A DNA stretch of 64,000 nucleotides, taken from assembly GCF_000384315.1 (NCBI RefSeq), contig NZ_ARVW01000001.1:7175001-7239000 (forward strand), read 5' to 3'. This document shows, in pieces, positions 52,526 to 61,090 of this stretch. The DNA is from Amycolatopsis nigrescens CSC17Ta-90 (GTDB taxonomy: Bacteria; Actinomycetota; Actinomycetes; Mycobacteriales; Pseudonocardiaceae). The position numbers and the translations under genes were made by a program. Under the pieces are notes generated by a model that saw only the letters and a list, made by a program, of their open reading frames with translations, was not told where the DNA came from and did no database searches. Positions within the stretch are counted from its first letter, which is position 1. Each line of letters begins with the position of its first letter.

Positions 52526-53515
52526 TCAGGTTCGGCGGCGGCGGAGGAGCTGGTCGAGGCCGACGGCGGCGAGGATGAGGACGCCCTCCACGACCTGGCG
52601 GTAGGTGGTGTCCCAGCCGAGCAGGTTGAAGCCGTTGCCGATCAGGGTGAGGATCAGCACGCCGACCATGCCGCGCCAGATCGCGCCCTCGCCGCCGAGC
52701 ACGCTGGTGCCGCCGACCACCGCGGCGGCGATCGCGGTGAGCTCCAGCAGGGTGCCCATGCTCGCCTGCGCGGAGCCGCCGCGGGCGGCCAGCACCAGCC
52801 CGGCCAGCGCGGCGCAGATCCCGCTGAGCACGAACACCGACACCCGGATCGCGCCCACCCTGATCCCGGAAAGCCTTGCCGCCTCGGCATTCCCGCCGAC
52901 CGCGTAGATCCGCCTGCCGAAGGTGGTGCCGGCCAGCAGCGCCCAGCACAGCGCCGCGACCACCAGGAACAACAGCGAGGCCGCGGTCACCCCGCCGAGC
53001 ACGGTCGGCCAGCTCAGCGCCTGGAACGCGGGCAGCTGACCGGCGGCGGGGTAGACGATCGCGCCACCGGTGATGATCACCGCGAGGCCGCGGTAGACGA
53101 TGCTCAGCGCCAGGGTGGCGATGAAGGAGTTCACCCGCCCGCTGATCACCACCAGCCCGGTGACCGCGCCGAGCAACGCGCCGGTGCCGATCCCGGCGGC
53201 GAACCCGATGCCCACCCCGGCCCGCGTGGTGACCACCACGGACACGATCGCGGACACCGCGAGCACCGCGCTCATCGACAGGTCGAACACGCCGGCGATG
53301 ATGCACAGGGTCGCGCCGCAGGTGAGCAGCCCGACCACCACCGCCTGGTCCAGCAGGTTGACCAGGTTCCCGGTGCTGAGGAAGGTGTCCGTGCCCAGCG
53401 AGAGGGCGAGGATCAGCACCAGCAGGCTGACCACGATGCCGTAGTCGCGCAGCAGGGCGATCCGGCGGCTGGGTACCCGCGCCGCCTCCTCGGTGCCCGC
53501 CAGCTCCGTCACCAT
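52526..53515 (-). CDS. ABC sugar importer permease, RbsC type
   Basis: 329 residues, eight to ten membrane helices. Family marks: GNLVNLLDQAVVVGLLTCGATLCIIAGVFDLSM (read in parts), VNSFIATLALSIVYRGLAVIITGG, FGRRIYAVGGNAEAARLSGI and VVGGTSVLGGEGAIWRGMVGVL. Forms the channel of a ribose-type importer. Its ATG directly follows the ATPase TAG stop. Last gene of the minus-strand operon. Confidence 0.93.
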   Translation of the reverse strand: MVTELAGTEEAARVPSRRIALLRDYGIVVSLLVLILALSLGTDTFLSTGNLVNLLDQAVVVGLLTCGATLCIIAGVFDLSMSAVLAVSAIVSVVVTTRAGVGIGFAAGIGTGALLGAVTGLVVISGRVNSFIATLALSIVYRGLAVIITGGAIVYPAAGQLPAFQALSWPTVLGGVTAASLLFLVVAALCWALLAGTTFGRRIYAVGGNAEAARLSGIRVGAIRVSVFVLSGICAALAGLVLAARGGSAQASMGTLLELTAIAAAVVGGTSVLGGEGAIWRGMVGVLILTLIGNGFNLLGWDTTYRQVVEGVLILAAVGLDQLLRRRRT

Positions 53516-55036
53516 CTACTCCCGCCTTCCGGAAAGAGCCGGCCCTGGGGCATCCGCGAAGGCCGTGGCCAGCACTTCCTCGCGGGACGCGGCGCCGCGG
53601 GCGAACTCGCCGGCGATCCTGCCATGCCGCATCACCAGTACCCGGTGGGCCAGCCCGAGCACCTCCTCGACCTCGGAGGAGACCATCAGCACCGCCATCC
53701 CGCGCCGGGCGAGGTCGACCAGCAGCTCGTGGATCTGGATCTTGGCCGCCACGTCCACCCCCCTGGTCGGCTCGTCCACCAGCAGCACCCTCGGGGTCCG
53801 CACCAGCCATTTGCCGAACAGCACCTTCTGCTGGTTCCCGCCAGAGAGAGTCCACAGTGGACCTTCGGTGTCCGCGGCGCGGACGTCCAGCCGGTCCGCG
53901 ATGGCAGCGGTGGTGGCCAGCTCGGCCCGTTTGCGCAGCAGCCCGCCGCGCTGGCGGTCGCCGAGGCTGGACAGCGCGAGGTTCTCCCTGATCGACCGGA
54001 TCAGCACCAGGCCCTGTTCCTTGCGGGACTCGGGCACCATCGCCATCCCGGCGCCGATCGCCTTGGCCGGCGAGCCCGCGGGCACCGGCCGGTCCGCGAC
54101 CAGCACCTCGCCGCCGTCGCGCCGGTCGGCGCCGAAGATGGCCCGCAGCGTCTCCGAACGGCCGCTGCCGACCAGTCCCGCGATCCCGACGATCTCGCCA
54201 GCCCGCACGTCCACCGTCACGTCGCGGACGGTCCGGCCGCGCTTCAGCCCGCGCGCCGACAGCAGCACCGGCGCGTCCCGCGGCACCTCCGGCGGCTCCG
54301 GGTACACCAGCTCGAGCGGGCGGCCGACCATGTGCCCCACCAGGCCGGGCACGGTCTGCTCGGCGGCGGGCGCGGTGAGCACGTGCCGCCCGTCGCGCAG
54401 CACGGTGACCACGTCGCAGACGGCCAGCACCTCCTCCAGGAAATGCGAGACCAGCACGACCGCCACGCCGTCCGCGGCGAGCCGCCGGATCAGTTCCAGC
54501 AACCGCTCGGTCTCCGCCGCGGTGAGCAGCGCGGTCGGCTCGTCCATCGCGATCACCCGCGCGCCACGGGCCAGCGCGCGCAGGACCTCCACCTGGAGCT
54601 GGGCCACGATCGGCAGCTCGCGCACCGGTGTGTCCGGGTCGAGCCGGAACCCGGTGCCCGCCATCAGCTCGGCCAGCCTGGCCCGGTCCGCGCCGGGCCG
54701 CCGCCACCCGGCACGCTGCCGCCACGAGCCGAGGAAAACGTTGTCCAGCACCGAAAGCGTCGGCACCAGGGCCAGTTCCTGTGAGATCAGCGCGATCTTG
54801 TGCCGGAGCGCGTCGCGGGGGCTGCCCAGTTCGACCGGCTCGTCATCGAGCAGCACCCGGCCGCGGTCCACCCCGATCGCCCCGCACAGGGCCCTGATCA
54901 GCGTGCTCTTGCCGGCACCGTTCTCGCCGAGCACGCCGTGCACCTCACCGCCGCGCAGCGACAGCGAAACGTCGTGCAGCACGACGGTGCCGCCGTAGCT
55001 CTTGCGGAGGCCGTCCAGCGTGACGCTGATGGTCAC
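53516..55036 (-). CDS. ABC sugar importer ATPase with two domains, RbsA type
   Basis: 506 residues from GTG 55036, overlapping the binding-protein stop (GTGA). Domain 1: Walker A LGENGAGKST, Q-loop SQELALVP, Walker B IAMDEPTALL. Domain 2: glycine-rich loop GLVGSGRSE (degenerate Walker A, normal for RbsA/MglA), signature LSGGNQQKV, Walker B LLVDEPTRGVD. The domain 1 signature is poorly kept (ELPIVAQLQVEVL), which also occurs in this family. It powers sugar uptake. Confidence 0.94.
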   Translation of the reverse strand: MTISVTLDGLRKSYGGTVVLHDVSLSLRGGEVHGVLGENGAGKSTLIRALCGAIGVDRGRVLLDDEPVELGSPRDALRHKIALISQELALVPTLSVLDNVFLGSWRQRAGWRRPGADRARLAELMAGTGFRLDPDTPVRELPIVAQLQVEVLRALARGARVIAMDEPTALLTAAETERLLELIRRLAADGVAVVLVSHFLEEVLAVCDVVTVLRDGRHVLTAPAAEQTVPGLVGHMVGRPLELVYPEPPEVPRDAPVLLSARGLKRGRTVRDVTVDVRAGEIVGIAGLVGSGRSETLRAIFGADRRDGGEVLVADRPVPAGSPAKAIGAGMAMVPESRKEQGLVLIRSIRENLALSSLGDRQRGGLLRKRAELATTAAIADRLDVRAADTEGPLWTLSGGNQQKVLFGKWLVRTPRVLLVDEPTRGVDVAAKIQIHELLVDLARRGMAVLMVSSEVEEVLGLAHRVLVMRHGRIAGEFARGAASREEVLATAFADAPGPALSGRRE

Positions 55037-56043
55037 TCGTCGTACTCACCGGTCACACCGGCCAGCGTCTGCTGGGTGCCCTTGCCGGCGCCGGCGGCCA
55101 GGTCGGTGGACGAGTTGGCCTCCGGCACCTGCTTCCCGCGTGCCTTGGCCAGTCCCAGTTCCGCCGCCTTCGCGCCGGCCGTCTTCTCCGGCACATAAGT
55201 GATCCCGAACCAGCGCTGCTGCTGCACGGCCTCGACCGCCTGCCGCGAACCGCCGTTGCCGATCAGCAGCACGCCCTTGCCCTGCGCCACGCCCTCCGCG
55301 CCGGCGATCGCCTGCGAGGAACCGATCACCACGTCCACCTCGGGCGTCGCCTGCAGCACGTCCTGCATCGCCTTGCGGCCGCTTTCCCTGGTGTAGCCGC
55401 CTTCCACGCTGGCCACCACCTCGGCGCCACCCGCGCGCAGCGTGCTCGTCACGGCCTCGGTGCGCGCGTTGTCCAGCGGCAGCGACTTCATGCCCTCCAG
55501 GTAGGCCACCCGGCACGGGGTCGCGTTCTTGCTCTTGCAGGCGTCCACACCGAGTTCGCCGAGCTTGCGGCCGTTGTCCACCGGCACGTCGACCAGCGTG
55601 ACCGTGCCCGGCACCTGCACCAGCGCGGTGTCGTACTTGGTGCCGACCGGGGTGAACTCGACGACCACGGTGATCCCGTTCTGCACCGCCGACTGCAGCG
55701 CCGGCACCACCACGGTCCCGTCGTTGGCCTGCACCACGAACACGTCGAAGCGCTTGGCCGTGATCGCGTCCTGGATCTGTCGCAGCTGGACCTGCGCGTC
55801 GAAGTTGGGATCGAAGAACTCCGCCTCGGCCTGGTTGGCCTTCGCGTACTCCTCGATGCCGGCGAAGGTCGCGTTGGCGAAGGAGTTCGCCTTGGCGAAA
55901 CCGAAGAAGGCGATCCGTTTGGGACCGTCCCCGCCACTGTTCGGTGCGGACTGGCCGGCTTCCTGGGTGCCGGGGTTCACGCAGGCCGCCAGCAGGCACA
56001 GCATGCTGAAGATGGCGAACAGCCCGGTCCACCGCTTGGCCAT
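55033..56043 (-). CDS. Sugar-binding lipoprotein, RbsB-like periplasmic binding protein
   Basis: 336 residues. Lipobox LLAAC (Cys about residue 21), then a family 4 type fold: KRIAFFGFAKANSFANATFAGIEEYAKAN (in parts), FVVQANDGTVVVPALQSAVQNGI, YTRESGRKAMQDVLQATPEVDVVIGSS and ending TLAGVTGEY. Ligand unknown, plausibly a sugar or cyclitol. AAGGAG precedes the ATG. First gene of the importer operon; no dedicated regulator lies beside it. Confidence 0.92.
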   Translation of the reverse strand: MAKRWTGLFAIFSMLCLLAACVNPGTQEAGQSAPNSGGDGPKRIAFFGFAKANSFANATFAGIEEYAKANQAEAEFFDPNFDAQVQLRQIQDAITAKRFDVFVVQANDGTVVVPALQSAVQNGITVVVEFTPVGTKYDTALVQVPGTVTLVDVPVDNGRKLGELGVDACKSKNATPCRVAYLEGMKSLPLDNARTEAVTSTLRAGGAEVVASVEGGYTRESGRKAMQDVLQATPEVDVVIGSSQAIAGAEGVAQGKGVLLIGNGGSRQAVEAVQQQRWFGITYVPEKTAGAKAAELGLAKARGKQVPEANSSTDLAAGAGKGTQQTLAGVTGEYDE

Positions 56044-56105
56044 ATCGGAGTTCTCCTTCGGATCCTCAGACGGTGTGGCTCAACCCACGAACCCTAAAGG
56101 CGCTC

Positions 56106-56117
56106 ACCCGTACGGGT
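56106..56117. promoter_or_regulatory. 12-bp palindrome upstream of the sugar importer operon
   Basis: ACCCGTACGGGT, a perfect dyad 63 bp upstream of the binding-protein start and 105 bp from the radical SAM start. Possible operator; nothing else supports it. Confidence 0.3.
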
Positions 56118-56175
56118 ACGGCGCCGGGCCCACCGTACCGAGCGTGGTTGTGCGCGTCGCCTAGTTCTTTCTTCA

Positions 56176-56204
56176 TTGACACCTGATCGAACGTATGTTC
56201 GACT
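56176..56204 (+). promoter_or_regulatory. Promoter with LexA (SOS) box for the radical SAM gene
   Basis: A consensus -35 TTGACA (56176-56181), 17-base spacer and TCGACT (56199-56204) end seven bases before GTG 56212, as for a leaderless message. A perfect SOS box TCGAAC-GTAT-GTTCGA (56187-56202) lies in the spacer and -10, so LexA would block RNA polymerase. Confidence 0.88.
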
Positions 56205-56211
56205 GGCTGAC

Positions 56212-58122
56212 GTGCGATGGGACGGTCAGCGGGTGGACGGGGACGAGCAGGTACTGCCCGGCCTGTCCGGTCTGGTGCGCTCGGTGCGCTCACCCGAGTT
56301 CGACGGGGTGACTTTTCACGAGATCCGGGCGCGCTCGGTGCTGAACAGGGTGCCCGGCGGTTCGCTGCCGTTCGGCTGGACGGTCAACCCGTACCGCGGT
56401 TGTTCCCATGCCTGCACCTACTGCCTGGCCGGGGACACCGAGATCCTGATGGCGGACGGCCGCACCAGGCAACTGGCCGATCTCACCGTCGGCGCGGAGA
56501 TCTACGGCACCGAATCGCTGGGCAGGCGCCGCCGGTACGTGCGGACCAGGGTGCTCGCGCACTGGTCCACCGTGAAGCACGCCTACCGGATCACCCTGGC
56601 CGACGGCACCGAGCTGGTCGCCAGCGGGGACCACCGCTTCCTCACCGACCGGGGCTGGAAGCACGTCACCGCCGGGCTGATCGGCACTTCGCCGCGGCCG
56701 TGGCTGCGGCCGGGCAGCAAGCTGGTCGGCACCGGCGCCCCGGTGCCCGGCCCCGCGGACACCATCGGCTACCGCGCCGGCTACCTGTGCGGCACGATCC
56801 GCGGCGACGGCTCGGCGGAGACCGAGGCGTCGGACCGGGCCCGCGAGTTTCTCAGCGGGTTCGAGTCGATGACCGAGCTGGCCGAGGTGCCGACGAGGCC
56901 GGTACCGGCGTGGCAGAAGGGGTTCCTGGCCGGGATCTTCGACACCGAGGGCTCCGGCGCGGCCACCGTGCTGCGCATCGCCGACCCGGACGAGCTGACC
57001 GTGGACACCATCCGGCTCGCGCTCGCCCGGTTCGGCTTCCGGTACACAGTGGACGGTCCGGGCGATGACGGGATGCGCACCGTGCGGCTGCTCGGCGGGA
57101 CGGCCGAGCACCTCCGGTTCTTCCAGCTGGTGGATCCGGCCATCTCCCGCAAGCGCCGGATCGACGGGGTGGCGATCAAGTCCACCGCGCGGATCGGCGT
57201 GGTCTCGGTCGAACCACTGGGGCTGGAGCTGCCGCTGTTCGACATCACCACCGGCACCGGCGACTTCATCGCGAACGGAATGGTGTCGCACAACTGCTTC
57301 GCCCGTAACACGCATACCTATCTGGACTTCGACGCCGGCCGTGACTTCGACACCCAGGTGGTGGTCAAGCTGAACGCCCCGGAGGTGCTGGCCGCGCAGC
57401 TGCGCCGGCCGGGGTGGCGGCGCGAGCACGTGGCGATGGGCACCAACACCGACCCGTACCAGCGCGCGGAGGGCCGCTACCGGCTGATGCCGGGCATCAT
57501 CAGGGCGCTCGCCGGCTCGGGTACCCCGTTCTCCATCCTGACCAAGGGCACCATGCTGACCAGGGACCTGCCGCTGCTGACGGAAGTGGCCAAGGATGTA
57601 TCGGTCGGACTGAACGTGTCCATCGCACTGCTGGACCGCGATCTCCAGCGCCGGCTGGAACCGGGCACCCCGAGCCCGCAGGCACGGCTGGAACTCGTCC
57701 GCCGCGCTCGTGCAGCCGGTTTGCCCTGCGGTGTGCTGGTGGCTCCGGTGCTGCCGGGACTCACCGACTCGGCCGAACAGCTCGATCGGCTGTTCGCCGC
57801 GATTGCCGACGCCGGAGCCACCGGTGCCACGGTCATCCCGCTGCACCTGCGGCCCGGTGCCCGCGAATGGTTCGCCTCCTGGCTCGGTGCCGAGCACCCG
57901 GAGCTGGTGCCGCGCTACCGCGAGCTCTACGGCGGCGGCAGCTACGCCGGCCGGGCCTACCGGCGCCTGCTCTCGGCCAGGGTTGCGCCGCTGCTCCGCC
58001 GGCACGGCCTGGCGCCGGACCCCGGCGAAGGTTCGGACTGGCCATCGGGCAGCGTGCCGGGGCAGCGGGCGCAGGAAGAAGGCGCCGGGCCGGCGGCGGG
58101 GGAGCAGATGCGGCTGTTGTAG
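56212..58122 (+). CDS. Rv2578c-family radical SAM protein interrupted by an intein
   Basis: 636 codons from GTG 56212; 345 residues after splicing. The frame stays open to TTG 56176, but that TTG is the -35 element. The host protein has the radical SAM cluster motif CSHACTY-C (residues 64, 68 and the cysteine after the intein), preceded by GWTVNPYRG and followed by FARNTHTYLDFD, then TNTDPYQRAEGRYRL and LTKGTMLTRDLPLL. The family is related to spore photoproduct lyase and may repair DNA; the SOS box supports that. Without splicing the cluster cannot form. Ortholog of Mycobacterium Rv2578c by position near aspS. Confidence 0.93.
   Translation: MRWDGQRVDGDEQVLPGLSGLVRSVRSPEFDGVTFHEIRARSVLNRVPGGSLPFGWTVNPYRGCSHACTYCLAGDTEILMADGRTRQLADLTVGAEIYGTESLGRRRRYVRTRVLAHWSTVKHAYRITLADGTELVASGDHRFLTDRGWKHVTAGLIGTSPRPWLRPGSKLVGTGAPVPGPADTIGYRAGYLCGTIRGDGSAETEASDRAREFLSGFESMTELAEVPTRPVPAWQKGFLAGIFDTEGSGAATVLRIADPDELTVDTIRLALARFGFRYTVDGPGDDGMRTVRLLGGTAEHLRFFQLVDPAISRKRRIDGVAIKSTARIGVVSVEPLGLELPLFDITTGTGDFIANGMVSHNCFARNTHTYLDFDAGRDFDTQVVVKLNAPEVLAAQLRRPGWRREHVAMGTNTDPYQRAEGRYRLMPGIIRALAGSGTPFSILTKGTMLTRDLPLLTEVAKDVSVGLNVSIALLDRDLQRRLEPGTPSPQARLELVRRARAAGLPCGVLVAPVLPGLTDSAEQLDRLFAAIADAGATGATVIPLHLRPGAREWFASWLGAEHPELVPRYRELYGGGSYAGRAYRRLLSARVAPLLRRHGLAPDPGEGSDWPSGSVPGQRAQEEGAGPAAGEQMRLL
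56422..57294 (+). mobile_element. LAGLIDADG intein in the radical SAM gene
   Basis: 291 residues, Cys first (CLAGDTEILMADG, block A) and HN last (ANGMVSHN, block G) followed by +1 Cys, so all class 1 splicing residues are present. Block B His is in VASGDHRFLTDRG. Two homing endonuclease motifs remain: GYLCGTIRGDG and FLAGIFDTEG, each with its acidic residue, so the endonuclease may still be active. The insertion replaces nothing: joining gives CTY-CFARNTH. Confidence 0.92.
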
Positions 58123-58249
58123 GACAGATGCGGTAGGAGAAACCTGGTGGCGGTGCACCCGGGTGGGTTCGTTAGCCTTCATCGTCGGCGAATTGCCTGC
58201 TGACGCGATGAACCAGCCAAGACCAGAAAGCTATTAGGGAGCAACCGCA

Positions 58250-60049
58250 GTGCTTCGCACCCACAACGCCGGCACCTTGCGTGCCGAGCACGCCGGCCAA
58301 ACCGTCACGCTCACCGGCTGGGTGGCCCGGCGGCGCGATCACGGCGGGGTGATCTTCATCGATCTGCGGGACGCCAGCGGCGTCGCCCAGGTGGTCTTCC
58401 GCGAGGGCGAGATGGCCGAGCGCGCGCACCAGCTGCGCTCCGAGTACTGCGTGAAGGTGACCGGCGAGGTCTCCCAGCGGCCATCCGGCAACGAGAACGC
58501 CGAGATCCCGACCGGCGCGATCGAGGTGCTGGTCACCGAGCTCGAGGTGCTGTCCGAGTCCGCGGTGCTGCCCTTCCCGATCGACGAGCGGGTCGACGTC
58601 GGCGAGGAGGTTCGGCTCAAGCACCGCTACCTTGACCTGCGCCGCAGCGGTCCGGCCAAGGCCATGCGGCTGCGCAGCGAGGTCAACCGGGCGGCCAGGG
58701 AGGTGCTGCACGCGCAGGACTTCGTCGAGGTCGAAACGCCGACGATGACGCGTTCCACCCCCGAGGGCGCCCGCGACTTCGTGGTGCCGGCCCGGCTGCG
58801 GCCCGGCTCCTGGTACGCCCTGCCGCAGTCGCCGCAGCTGTTCAAGCAGCTGCTCATGGTTGGCGGCCTGGAGCGCTACTACCAGATTGCGCGCTGCTAC
58901 CGGGACGAGGACTTCCGCGCCGACCGGCAGCCCGAGTTCACCCAGCTCGACATCGAGATGAGCTTCGTCGAACAGGACGACGTGCTGCTGCTCGGCGAAC
59001 AGATCGTGGCCGCGCTGTGGAAGCTGGTCGGGCACGAGATCAGCACCCCGATCCGGCGGATCAGCTACGCCGATGCGATGGCCAAGTACGGCTCGGACAA
59101 GCCGGACCTGCGGCTGGAGACCGAGCTGACCGAGCTAACCGAGTTCTTCGCCGACACGCCTTTCCGGGTCTTCCAGGCCCCCTACGTGGGCGCGGTGGTG
59201 ATGCCCGGCGGCGCGAGCCAGGCGCGGCGCCAGCTCGACGCCTGGCAGGAGTGGGCCAAGCAGCGCGGTCATCGCGGACTGGCGTACGTGCTGGTCGGCG
59301 AGGACGGCACGCTCGGCGGGCCGGTGGCCAAGAACCTGTCCGAGCACGAGCGCGAGCACGTCGCCGCCAAGGTCGGCGCGAAGCCGGGTGACTGCATCTT
59401 CTTCGCGGCGGGCAAGCCGGCCGACGCGCGTCAGCTGCTCGGCATGGCCAGGGTGGAGATCGGGCACCGGCTCGGCCTGATCGACGAGAACGCCTGGTCC
59501 TTCGTCTGGGTGGTGGACTTCCCGCTGTTCGAGGCGGCGGCCGAGAGCGACGACGTGGCGGTCGGCGGTGGCAAGTGGACCGCACTGCACCACGCCTTCA
59601 CGTCGCCGACGCCGGAGTGGATCGACAAGTTCGAGACCGACCCCGGCAACGCGCTGGCCTACGCCTACGACCTGGTCTGCAACGGCAACGAGATCGGCGG
59701 CGGCTCGATTCGTATCCACCGCGCCGACGTGCAGAAGCGGGTGTTCGAGATCATGGGTCTCGGCGAGGAGGAGGCGCAGGAGAAGTTCGGCTTCCTGCTG
59801 GACGCCTTCCAGTTCGGCCCGCCGCCGCACGGCGGTATCGCGTTCGGTTGGGACCGCATCACCATGCTGCTGGCCGGTGCGGACTCGCTGCGCGACGTGA
59901 TCGCGTTCCCGAAGACCGGCGGCGGTTACGACCCGCTGACCGCCGCTCCGGCGCCGATCACCCCCGAGCAGCGGCGTGAGGCCGGCATCGACGCGAAACC
60001 AGCCAAGCCAGAAGCCAAGCCGGAAACCAAGCCAGAGCCCAAGGCATAG
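58250..60049 (+). CDS. aspS: Aspartyl-tRNA synthetase, probably non-discriminating
   Basis: 599 residues from GTG 58250 with GGGAG eight bases upstream. N-terminal anticodon-binding OB fold ([19 protein letters not shown]), class II core with motif 2 ([25 protein letters not shown], in parts), the bacterial GAD insertion domain, and motif 3 [15 protein letters not shown]. His31 and Gly80 are the residues associated with AspRS enzymes that also charge tRNA-Asn for the GatCAB route. A Lys/Pro-rich tail ([17 protein letters not shown]) extends the C terminus. Confidence 0.96.
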   Translation: MLRTHNAGTLRAEHAGQTVTLTGWVARRRDHGGVIFIDLRDASGVAQVVFREGEMAERAHQLRSEYCVKVTGEVSQRPSGNENAEIPTGAIEVLVTELEVLSESAVLPFPIDERVDVGEEVRLKHRYLDLRRSGPAKAMRLRSEVNRAAREVLHAQDFVEVETPTMTRSTPEGARDFVVPARLRPGSWYALPQSPQLFKQLLMVGGLERYYQIARCYRDEDFRADRQPEFTQLDIEMSFVEQDDVLLLGEQIVAALWKLVGHEISTPIRRISYADAMAKYGSDKPDLRLETELTELTEFFADTPFRVFQAPYVGAVVMPGGASQARRQLDAWQEWAKQRGHRGLAYVLVGEDGTLGGPVAKNLSEHEREHVAAKVGAKPGDCIFFAAGKPADARQLLGMARVEIGHRLGLIDENAWSFVWVVDFPLFEAAAESDDVAVGGGKWTALHHAFTSPTPEWIDKFETDPGNALAYAYDLVCNGNEIGGGSIRIHRADVQKRVFEIMGLGEEEAQEKFGFLLDAFQFGPPPHGGIAFGWDRITMLLAGADSLRDVIAFPKTGGGYDPLTAAPAPITPEQRREAGIDAKPAKPEAKPETKPEPKA

Positions 60050-60063
60050 GCCCGGCGGCCACG

Positions 60064-61008
60064 ATGTTGCACTTGCGGGCGATCTGTCCCGCGGAGAGCA
60101 CCGAACGGGCGATCGAGATCCTGCGCGAGCAGGAGGGCACCGCGCACCTGGTGGTGCATCGCGGCGCGGCGGTCAGCCCGGTCGGCGACCTCATCGAGGC
60201 CGACGTGGCCAGGGAGGCCGCCGACGAAATCGTCGAAGCGCTGTGCGAGCTAGAACTCGACCACGTCGGCGGCATCACCCTGGAAGCGATCGACACCGCG
60301 CTTTCCGATTCGGCGGACCGGGCCGAGGAGGCGGCGCCCGGCGAGGGCGCGGACGCGGTGGTGTGGCAGGAACTGCTCAGCAGGACCGGCGAGGAGTCCC
60401 GGCTCAACGTCACCTTCCTGTCCTTCCTGACCATCGCCTGCCTGCTCGCCGCGGTCGGCGTGGTGACCGACTCGCCGGTGACCATCGTCGGGGCGATGGT
60501 GGTGGGCCCGGAGTTCGGCCCGCTCGCCGCGATCGCGGTGGGACTGGTGCTGCGGCGCTGGGACCTGGTGCGCCGGGCGGTGCTCGCGGTGGTGGCCGGG
60601 TTCCCGCTGGCGATGCTGATCACCCTCGGTGCCACCGCGCTCGCCGAAACCGCCGGGCTGCTCGACCTGTCCAAGGTGCTCGGCAGCGAGCACCAGGTCG
60701 ACTTCATCTACGAGGTGGGCCCGTTCTCGCTGATCGTGGCGGTGCTCGCCGGCGCGGCCGGCATGCTGTCCATGACCTCGGCCAAATCGGCCGCGCTGGT
60801 CGGGGTGTTCATCTCGGTGACCACCGTGCCGGCCGCCGGCTACGCGGTGGTCGCGGTGGTGGTCGGAGAGTGGGGCAAGTTCGGCGGTTCGATCCAGCAG
60901 CTCGCGGTGAACCTGGCCGGAATCGTGCTCGCTGCGGCCATTGTGCTGATGTTGCGGCGAAGGGGGCAACGCGGCAGGGGGGTGGGACGTCCGCTCTCAC
61001 GAGGGTGA
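60064..61008 (+). CDS. DUF389 family membrane protein
   Basis: 314 residues. A soluble N-terminal domain of about 100 residues (LHLRAICPAESTERAIEILRE...) is followed by about six membrane helices with the DUF389 core: LNVTFLSFLTIACLLAAVGV, TIVGAMVVGPEFGPLAAIAVGL and AGMLSMTSAKSAALVGVFISVTTVPAAGY (in parts). Function unknown; a transporter or sensor is usually supposed. It follows aspS by 14 bases. Confidence 0.9.
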   Translation: MLHLRAICPAESTERAIEILREQEGTAHLVVHRGAAVSPVGDLIEADVAREAADEIVEALCELELDHVGGITLEAIDTALSDSADRAEEAAPGEGADAVVWQELLSRTGEESRLNVTFLSFLTIACLLAAVGVVTDSPVTIVGAMVVGPEFGPLAAIAVGLVLRRWDLVRRAVLAVVAGFPLAMLITLGATALAETAGLLDLSKVLGSEHQVDFIYEVGPFSLIVAVLAGAAGMLSMTSAKSAALVGVFISVTTVPAAGYAVVAVVVGEWGKFGGSIQQLAVNLAGIVLAAAIVLMLRRRGQRGRGVGRPLSRG

Positions 61009-61090
61009 CGATCTGTTGAGTAATCGGTGACGGATCGTTACCGATATCGCGGTGGTCGTGCTCGCTCGCTCACTAGTAGGGTTGGTCGCA

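Noticed and set aside
50262..54725. A very long open frame on the minus strand (about 1,487 codons) opposite the antiporter gene
   Set aside because: It is a shadow of the antiporter and the sugar importer genes in other frames; composition is repetitive Arg/Ala/Gly and no domain can be seen, while the overlapped genes have full catalytic motifs.
52190..54784. A long plus-strand open frame opposite the sugar importer genes
   Set aside because: Low-complexity, His/Gln/Arg-rich translation typical of the complement of GC-rich coding sequence; the minus strand encodes clear RbsC and RbsA proteins.
56176..56178. TTG as start of the radical SAM gene
   Set aside because: It is the first triplet of a consensus TTGACA -35, and a perfect LexA box would then be coding. 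GTG 56212 fits a leaderless start.
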